The position numbers were made by a program, and so were the translations under genes. This document shows positions 41,283 through 45,757 of a stretch of DNA of 45,757 nt, in pieces. The notes under the pieces were generated by a model, which did no database searches, was not told the origin of the DNA, and saw only the letters and a program-made list of their open reading frames with translations. The DNA comes from JBCBKP01 sp038521625 (GTDB taxonomy: Bacteria > Planctomycetota > Phycisphaerae > Phycisphaerales > UBA1924): the NCBI GenBank assembly GCA_038521625.1, contig JBCBKP010000027.1:1-45757 (forward strand), in the 5' to 3' direction. Every line of letters starts with the position of its first letter. The first letter of the stretch is position 1.

Positions 41283-42251
41283 TCACTCGCTCACGAGCAC
41301 GTTCTCGAACCGGAACTGCAGCGGGAGCTTGTGGCTCGGATCTTCATGAGCCGTGAACTCGACGCGCCGGGCCACGAAGGGTGGCGATGGGACCTCGCCC
41401 CGGAACGAGAACTGGAATCGCATCGGCGTTCCCGCGACAAGCTCGGCGTTGAATCGACTTCCCGCGGCGCCTCCCGGCCGGCCTGCCCTGAACCGATCAA
41501 ATTCATATCCGTCGGCCGTCACAAGCCGATCGACATCGCCGGCGTGATTCCTGATCGCGAAGTACCCGTCGCCGCCCGTCAGTTTCGTGACGATCGCGTC
41601 GAAGACGATATTGCCGCGAGCGACGCGGGCGTTGAGCACGTCGATGCGGAGATCCCCGCGCGTTGCGCTGACGAGCGTCTGTGGCGTCGGCGATGTCCCA
41701 CTGCTCGGAGCCGCAGTGGTCACTGTCGGGGACTGAGCCTGACGAGCCGCGTCGGTGGAGGGATCCGGGGAGGCTGGCTCGACCGGCGATGTCGTCACGC
41801 CCGCGATCACGGGCGGGTTCAGGCCTTGCTGCTGAGCCACGATCTTGAGCGCCCTGATCTCCGCTTCGAGATCCTGGATGCGTCGCGCCGATGCGCCTCG
41901 GACAGCCTCAACCTCAGCGAGGCGTATGTTGATCTCTGAGAGATCACCGGTCTCGGCGCCGGCCTGTTGCTGCGTCCTATTAAGGACCGACTGGACTCTC
42001 GAGTCGATGGACTCCACGCGTTCGGCCATTGCGTCGAGTTCCCGGAGTGGCTCGGCGTACCGCGTCACGAACAGCATATAGCCGCCGAATGCCACGACGA
42101 CGGCAGACACAATGGCGAAGAAGTTCGCGGGCGGGCGTGTTGGTTGCTCGGGCATCACCATCTTGGGATCTCCTGCTGAACGGCTGGCCACGTCCTGTCG
42201 GGTCACCGGCACGAGGGCGTCGCCCGGCACGCCGGGGTGCTTGGAGGTCAT
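41283..42251 (-). CDS. Membrane-anchored coiled-coil protein coupled to the conjugation ATPase
   Basis: 322 aa. A cytoplasmic N-terminus of about 42 residues is followed by one membrane helix (NFFAIVSAVVVAFGGYMLFV), a coiled coil (LRELDAMAERVESIDSRVQS and DLEAEIRALKIVAQQQ), a Pro/Ser/Thr linker, and a C-terminal beta-rich domain (DLRIDVLNARVARGNIVFDA, then FNAELVAGTPMRFQFSF). The start ATG overlaps the stop of the coupling protein gene (ATGA at 42248-42251), so the two are made together. It may be a membrane partner of that ATPase. The C-terminal domain would be outside. No family name can be given. Confidence 0.7.
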   Translation of the reverse strand: MTSKHPGVPGDALVPVTRQDVASRSAGDPKMVMPEQPTRPPANFFAIVSAVVVAFGGYMLFVTRYAEPLRELDAMAERVESIDSRVQSVLNRTQQQAGAETGDLSEINIRLAEVEAVRGASARRIQDLEAEIRALKIVAQQQGLNPPVIAGVTTSPVEPASPDPSTDAARQAQSPTVTTAAPSSGTSPTPQTLVSATRGDLRIDVLNARVARGNIVFDAIVTKLTGGDGYFAIRNHAGDVDRLVTADGYEFDRFRAGRPGGAAGSRFNAELVAGTPMRFQFSFRGEVPSPPFVARRVEFTAHEDPSHKLPLQFRFENVLVSE

Positions 42252-43867
42252 CTTGAAGGATCACCCTGGCTGAATGACAGACGGATGGTGTTGCCCTCTC
42301 CCGCGGCAAATCGGCGGCCGGACTGGAAGAGGATCGCTTGGACGACGAAGTCGGGCGGCCCCCCGCAGCCCAGAATCCCGAAGACGCTCGCATGGATACG
42401 CGGCTCGCGGCTTCGGCTGAACCCGGTGGATCTCTTCGAATCGGCGTCCCGAACTCTCGGGGTCCGGCCATCGGGTTCAGCGAGGTTGTAGCTGGCCCGC
42501 GTGCGCCAGTCTTCGCTGATGATCCGCTGGGCCCACTCATTGGTCTCCGGATCGCCATTGCAGTGGAAGATCTTGGTCTTCGGGACGCCCAGAAAGCTCT
42601 CGACGGCTGCTTGGTTTCCTGGCCCCATCGCGTGCAGGTAGTTGGATCGGGCCTGGGTGAGGTAGACGCAGCACCCCTTGTGCTCGCGCACTGTCTGGAC
42701 GAATCCCGGTTCCTTGACGGTGACGAAGCGCTGGGCCTCGTCCGCCCACAGCATGACGGGGCGGCTCCGCTGATCGCGTTCCGACTCCTCGACGGCCCGC
42801 TGCCAGCAGAGCTTCCAGACGAGCTGGGCCGTGCGACCGAGGTCGTGGAACTGCTTCTCTGGCAGGTCCAGCACGATGATCTTGCCATCGAGGGTGAGTT
42901 CGGGCGTGATGTTGAGCGACGTCCCGAACAGCTCGTGCAGATCCCCACGCATGAATCCGTCCACGGTCGTTGTGAACGTCGAGACGATGTTCCCCCGGGT
43001 CCGAGGGTCCATGGTCTCCGCGAACTCGCTGAGCCAGTAGTCGGCGGTGAGCCGCAGCGTGTGCTGCCCGGATTCGGTCGAGCTCCGATCGCTCGCCCTC
43101 TCCAGTGTGCGAAAGAGGTAGGAGTCCCTCCGCCACTCGGGGTCAGACACCTGCTCGCGTGCCATCGGCTCCGACACGAGGAGGCTCCTCATGTTCGACA
43201 GAGTGAGCGGATCGCCCGCGAGTCGGAGCGCATCGAGCATGTTCCGCAGCAGCTGCCGCAGCGCCCGATCCCAGTAGGCTTCGTTCGAGGCCGAGCCCTG
43301 CGACGCCGAGCTCGCGTTCATCACCGTGACGAACAGCTCGACGATGTTCTCGGTGCTCCCCCCACCGCGCGTGGAACGGCGGTACTCGTACTCGAGAAAG
43401 TTGAATCGGTGCGGCCGCTCGGGAGAGAAGACGATCAGGTCGTTCTCACGCCCGCAGCGCCGCGCGTACTCCCGCCACCGATCGGTCTCGCCGGCCTTGA
43501 CTGTGAGCACAAGGCCGCCGAACCCCGCCCGAAGCATCGCCATGGCGATCGCCTGCCCGGACCCGGTCGTCTTGCCCGAACCCGTGTCCCCGAAGATCAG
43601 GGTGCCGGCGCAGGCATCGCGGATGGTCCACGCGTCTTGCCCCGCGAATCGCAAGAGCGGCCGATCGAGCGACCAGGGGTGGATCGCGGCCGCCTGCGGC
43701 CCCCCGCCCGTCGGGAAGAGCCGATCGCTCAGCTTTCGAGCGGCACCTCCGGCGCTGGTCCAGAGCGCCCCCAAGCGGGCGCGGAACCTCGATAGCCCGG
43801 GGTGTTCCGCCGCCGTCAGCCGCGAATTGGGAGCAAGGATGAATCCGGAAGCTGTGCCCATCGTCAC
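42248..43867 (-). CDS. Conjugative coupling protein-like ATPase (TraD/TraG/VirD4 family)
   Basis: 539 aa from the GTG at 43865-43867, chosen because AGGAGG lies about 10 nt upstream; an ATG at 43915 is possible. Walker A is GTLIFGDTGSGKTTGSGQAI and Walker B is RPVMLWADEAQRF, followed by VYLTQARSNYLHAMG, the TraD/TraG C-terminal motor segments. No N-terminal membrane helices are seen, unlike VirD4, so it may be recruited through the coupled coiled-coil membrane protein. Such ATPases bring DNA and relaxase to a type IV secretion channel. No relaxase or channel genes lie in the window. The IS-rich surroundings suggest part of an integrative conjugative element. Confidence 0.88.
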   Translation of the reverse strand: MTMGTASGFILAPNSRLTAAEHPGLSRFRARLGALWTSAGGAARKLSDRLFPTGGGPQAAAIHPWSLDRPLLRFAGQDAWTIRDACAGTLIFGDTGSGKTTGSGQAIAMAMLRAGFGGLVLTVKAGETDRWREYARRCGRENDLIVFSPERPHRFNFLEYEYRRSTRGGGSTENIVELFVTVMNASSASQGSASNEAYWDRALRQLLRNMLDALRLAGDPLTLSNMRSLLVSEPMAREQVSDPEWRRDSYLFRTLERASDRSSTESGQHTLRLTADYWLSEFAETMDPRTRGNIVSTFTTTVDGFMRGDLHELFGTSLNITPELTLDGKIIVLDLPEKQFHDLGRTAQLVWKLCWQRAVEESERDQRSRPVMLWADEAQRFVTVKEPGFVQTVREHKGCCVYLTQARSNYLHAMGPGNQAAVESFLGVPKTKIFHCNGDPETNEWAQRIISEDWRTRASYNLAEPDGRTPRVRDADSKRSTGFSRSREPRIHASVFGILGCGGPPDFVVQAILFQSGRRFAAGEGNTIRLSFSQGDPSR

Positions 43868-44452
43868 TGTGGCTCGACCTCCTCGAGCGGGATCGGGTCG
43901 ACCACCACGGGCCATCGGGTTCGCTTGCGGAGTCCGAACACGAGCGGGTCTCTCCGAACGCGCACAACCGACCGGGCGCAGCGCCCGATCTACACATCGC
44001 AGAGAGCTTGCCGAAGCGCGCGGGACTGTTCAAGCAAAAACTCGCGAACACAAGATCGTGTCAGTCTCGCTGGGATTATGAGCTCGCTCGCCCATAGGCG
44101 TGTGGTCTTGCTCCGCTGCCGGCGCGGGATCATCGTCGGGGCTCACTCGGGCCGACCCCGCGATGATCCCGCCGCAGGCGGCCCTCGGTCCGTAACTCGT
44201 TCTGAATCAGAGACATCCTCGCTGCCGGACGGGCTGATTCCGAGGGGCTTAGGAGCCGGCGGCGCTGAAGCTCGTCCGCGATCGGCCATGCCCGGCCGAT
44301 CGCCTGTCGGCGAAGCCAACGCGATTCGAGCGTACGGGAGCCTCTATACCTCCGCGTGAAATTGAAGTAGTCACCCCACGTCCCGATTGAGGACAACTCC
44401 CGGTGGCAACAACCTGTTCAATTCGCCCTTGAGTTGCATTATCTGAAGTGGC
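43868..44452. other. Intergenic region with a large hairpin, between coupling ATPase and HTH gene
   Basis: About 585 bp with no convincing gene on either strand. It holds a long inverted repeat (44124-44172, listed separately) and directly after it GCCGC/GCGGC around AG (44171-44182). Before the HTH gene at 44453 there is a possible promoter: TTCAAT, a 17-nt gap, then TATCTG. This region may be a transfer origin, replication origin or regulatory region of the element. Confidence 0.4.
44124..44172. repeat. Long inverted repeat (12-bp arms plus inner 5-bp arms)
   Basis: GCGGGATCATCG (44124-44135) and CGATGATCCCGC (44161-44172) are perfect complements. One bulged T further in, CGGGG pairs with CCCCG. 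The loop is about 13 nt. The total of 17 pairs makes this the strongest hairpin seen in the window. It does not end in a T-run and lies 280 bp before the HTH gene and 260 bp before the coupling ATPase, both pointing away from it. Confidence 0.8.
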
Positions 44453-44965
44453 ATGAAACTGGCAGACTGGCTGCACGCACGCGGCCTCACGCCCGAGCAG
44501 CTCCGACGGATGCTCGGTGTGAAGAACAGGAGCACCGTCCACCGCTGGCTGAGCGGCGACCGCGTTCCATCCAGGAACTGGCTCAGGGCGCTCGAGACGC
44601 TCACTGACAGCGAGGTCCTCAAGGGCGATTTTCTTGACACTTCACCGCCTAAGTGCGCGGTGATCGTGCTCGACGAGCACGGCGAGCCGCGCCTTGTCTT
44701 CCCGTGGTCCCGCGGCGACGACCATCACGACGCGGCTCTCGAGCAGGTGCTGTCGGAGCCCCCGGCCGGCTCGACGCTGACGGACCCGATCACGACCGCG
44801 CTCCGCATCCTGGACGGACGAGCGAGGTTCACACCACGCGGCGTGTTCCTGCTGGACGGCCGGCGGACCGACGCCCGTCGCGTGGTGGCCGCCGCCAACG
44901 AGGTCCTGAGACACCGGAATCTCCGCCAGATCCCCTACCCCGGCGTGGAGGTGTCCGATGACTAG
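44453..44965 (+). CDS. HTH (Cro/XRE-like) DNA-binding protein
   Basis: 170 aa. The N-terminus is a helix-turn-helix of the Cro type: LADWLHARGLTPEQLRRMLG, then NRSTVHRWLSGDRVPSRNWL. The C-terminal 100 residues contain CAVIVLDEHGEPRLVFPW and a DGRRTDARRVVAAANEVLRH helix and are of unknown family. It is the first gene of a plus-strand set with a second HTH gene, an excisionase-like gene and an integrase, so it probably regulates the element. No start motif is strong; the ATG at 44453 begins exactly at the HTH. Confidence 0.75.
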   Translation: MKLADWLHARGLTPEQLRRMLGVKNRSTVHRWLSGDRVPSRNWLRALETLTDSEVLKGDFLDTSPPKCAVIVLDEHGEPRLVFPWSRGDDHHDAALEQVLSEPPAGSTLTDPITTALRILDGRARFTPRGVFLLDGRRTDARRVVAAANEVLRHRNLRQIPYPGVEVSDD

Positions 44966-45099
44966 AGCGAACCACAGCCGGCGCGCGGATTCGGCGCCAC
45001 AGTCTCCGGAAAAGAACACTTCAGGTACCGAACTGCCGTTGCGCGAGCGCGGTCGATCTGCGCGTCATGGAGCCGAATCAACTGAAAGGAGAGACGGCC

Positions 45100-45420
45100 A
45101 TGACGCCACCCAAAGATCCACCCCAAGATCCACACAATCACCCGACCTTCGACCGCCTGTACGACGCGGAGGTCTATCTCGACAAGCAGGTCGGGACGAT
45201 CATCCGCGAGGCGCGGACCGCGATCGGCCTGAGCCAGGAGAACATTCTGACGCTGATGGGCCTCCCGCCGGAGCAGCTCGAGGAGCACGAGACGGGCGAG
45301 ATCGGCCTGTCGGTCGCGAGGCTACACGTGATCTGGCCGTGCTTGGATCTGTCGCCGGCCGAGCTCTTCGAGAGGCTCCCGGCGATCACGTTCACGCACC
45401 TGGGCCCTCGCCGCTTCTGA
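45100..45420 (+). CDS. Small HTH regulator
   Basis: 106 aa from the ATG at 45100, with AAAGGAG 8 nt upstream, better than the ATG at 45067. A Pro/His/Asp-rich start is followed by an XRE-type helix-turn-helix: IIREARTAIGLSQENILTLM, then GLPPEQLEEHETGEIGLSVA. It is short and lacks any other domain. Its stop overlaps the excisionase-like reading frame by a few bases. It is likely a control protein of the integration or transfer functions. Confidence 0.75.
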   Translation: MTPPKDPPQDPHNHPTFDRLYDAEVYLDKQVGTIIREARTAIGLSQENILTLMGLPPEQLEEHETGEIGLSVARLHVIWPCLDLSPAELFERLPAITFTHLGPRRF

Positions 45421-45422
45421 CG

Positions 45423-45734
45423 GTGCGGGAGGTGGCCACGCTGCTGCGGGTCGGCCGCTCGACGGTGGAACGCGAGATCGCCGACGGCCGCCTGGCCGCG
45501 ATCCGCATCCGCCGCCGGCTGTTCGTCACCCCCGAGCAGGTGTGCCGCTACATCGAACAACTAGAGGAGGAGAGCACATGTTCTACGACACGGTCTGGGA
45601 GTACCGGGACCACCGGCTGGTCCAACGGCCCGACACGGACAACTACTACATCGCCTGGTGCCGGCCCGGCACGGGACGCTTCGAACGCCGAAGCACACGC
45701 ACGTCGGATCTTGAACGGGCCAAAGAGCGACTGA
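45423..45734 (+). CDS. Excisionase-like helix-turn-helix protein
   Basis: The frame opens with a GTG at 45423 (the CTG at 45417 is another option) right behind the HTH gene's stop. It reads LTVREVATLLRVGRSTVERE, then IADGRLAAIRIRRRLFVTPE and YIEQLEEES: the MerR-like winged helix of excisionase family DNA-binding proteins. About 52 codons belong to this domain. The frame then continues for about 50 more codons that overlap the integrase start in another frame and read as low-complexity, so the true protein should end near 45580 in relatives. Either the stop was lost or the tail is real; no stop is seen before 45732. Confidence 0.72.
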   Translation: MREVATLLRVGRSTVEREIADGRLAAIRIRRRLFVTPEQVCRYIEQLEEESTCSTTRSGSTGTTGWSNGPTRTTTTSPGAGPARDASNAEAHARRILNGPKSD

Positions 45735-45757
45735 TCCAATTCGTCGACCGGCGGAGA
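45578..45757 (+). CDS. Tyrosine recombinase N-terminus (runs off the window)
   Basis: 60 codons from the ATG at 45578 with AGGAGGAG 7 nt upstream. It reads MFYDTVWEYRDHRLVQRPDT, then YYIAWCRPGTGRFERRSTRT and DLERAKERLIQFVD. A short strand start with YIAW, then an R-S/T-T-R-T turn and a helix, is the N-terminal pattern of phage and island integrases. It follows an excisionase-like gene and overlaps its tail. Its orientation is away from tRNA-Asp, so it may mark the other end of this element or the start of another. The catalytic domain is outside the window. Confidence 0.75.
   Translation, partial: MFYDTVWEYRDHRLVQRPDTDNYYIAWCRPGTGRFERRSTRTSDLERAKERLIQFVDRRR

Noticed and set aside
44958..45422. 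N-terminal half of the long frame that ends in the excisionase-like domain
   Set aside because: Overlaps the HTH gene at 45100 in another frame and reads as Arg/Gly-rich shadow; only the part from 45423 looks real.

Overview
The window is GC-rich, mostly around 70% G+C by eye. It carries genes typical of planctomycetes: membrane proteins ending in a CPxCGY zinc ribbon, a type II/IV prepilin-like pseudopilin, DUF6624 and DUF1801 proteins, and HEAT and TPR scaffold proteins. A marine or aquatic Phycisphaerae-like planctomycete is the best guess. This rests on protein style only; no rRNA is present.

Left part (1-27231), chromosomal backbone. There is tyrosine catabolism (hmgA fragment and hpd), sugar phosphate and nucleotide-sugar enzymes (gmhA, rpe, a UDP-sugar pyrophosphorylase), trpB, accD, lnt and a lipoprotein gene overlapping lnt. 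There are also two alpha/beta hydrolases, an Atg22-like MFS permease, a TPR protein beside a probable pseudokinase, and a low-GC four-gene operon (Cys-rich exported peptide, anchored protein, MauE/DoxX-like protein, pseudopilin). A histidine-phosphatase homologue has lost its catalytic residues, and a DUF1801 protein carries a histone H1-like tail. The block ends with a tRNA-Asp(GTC).

Right part (27232-45757), a mosaic mobile region beginning at the 3' end of that tRNA. It holds a decayed tyrosine-recombinase C-terminus, an RHS scrap, a low-GC zinc-ribbon membrane gene, an IS3-family element with a broken orfB, and a second recombinase/tRNA remnant. Next come a retinal phototrophy cassette and then a second IS copy that is only a 3' fragment. 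That fragment lies between scraps of a surface protein and of a GHKL ATPase. Last come a conjugative coupling ATPase with a coiled-coil partner, HTH regulators, an excisionase-like gene and the N-terminus of an integrase that runs off the window.

The phototrophy cassette (30081-36906) is the biological centre. A minus-strand operon reads: small membrane protein, rhodopsin, crtI, crtB, crtY, blh, with ATGA overlaps between the crt genes. crtE converges on it from the other side. Together these encode GGPP to phytoene to lycopene to beta-carotene to retinal, plus the opsin. The rhodopsin is xanthorhodopsin-like, with an Asp-Thr-Glu proton-pump motif, a green-tuning Leu and the retinal Lys. It has Phe where xanthorhodopsin has the Gly that admits a carotenoid antenna. 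crtE has no ordinary start codon upstream of its conserved core, so its expression is doubtful. Two further unknown membrane genes lie just upstream of the operon.
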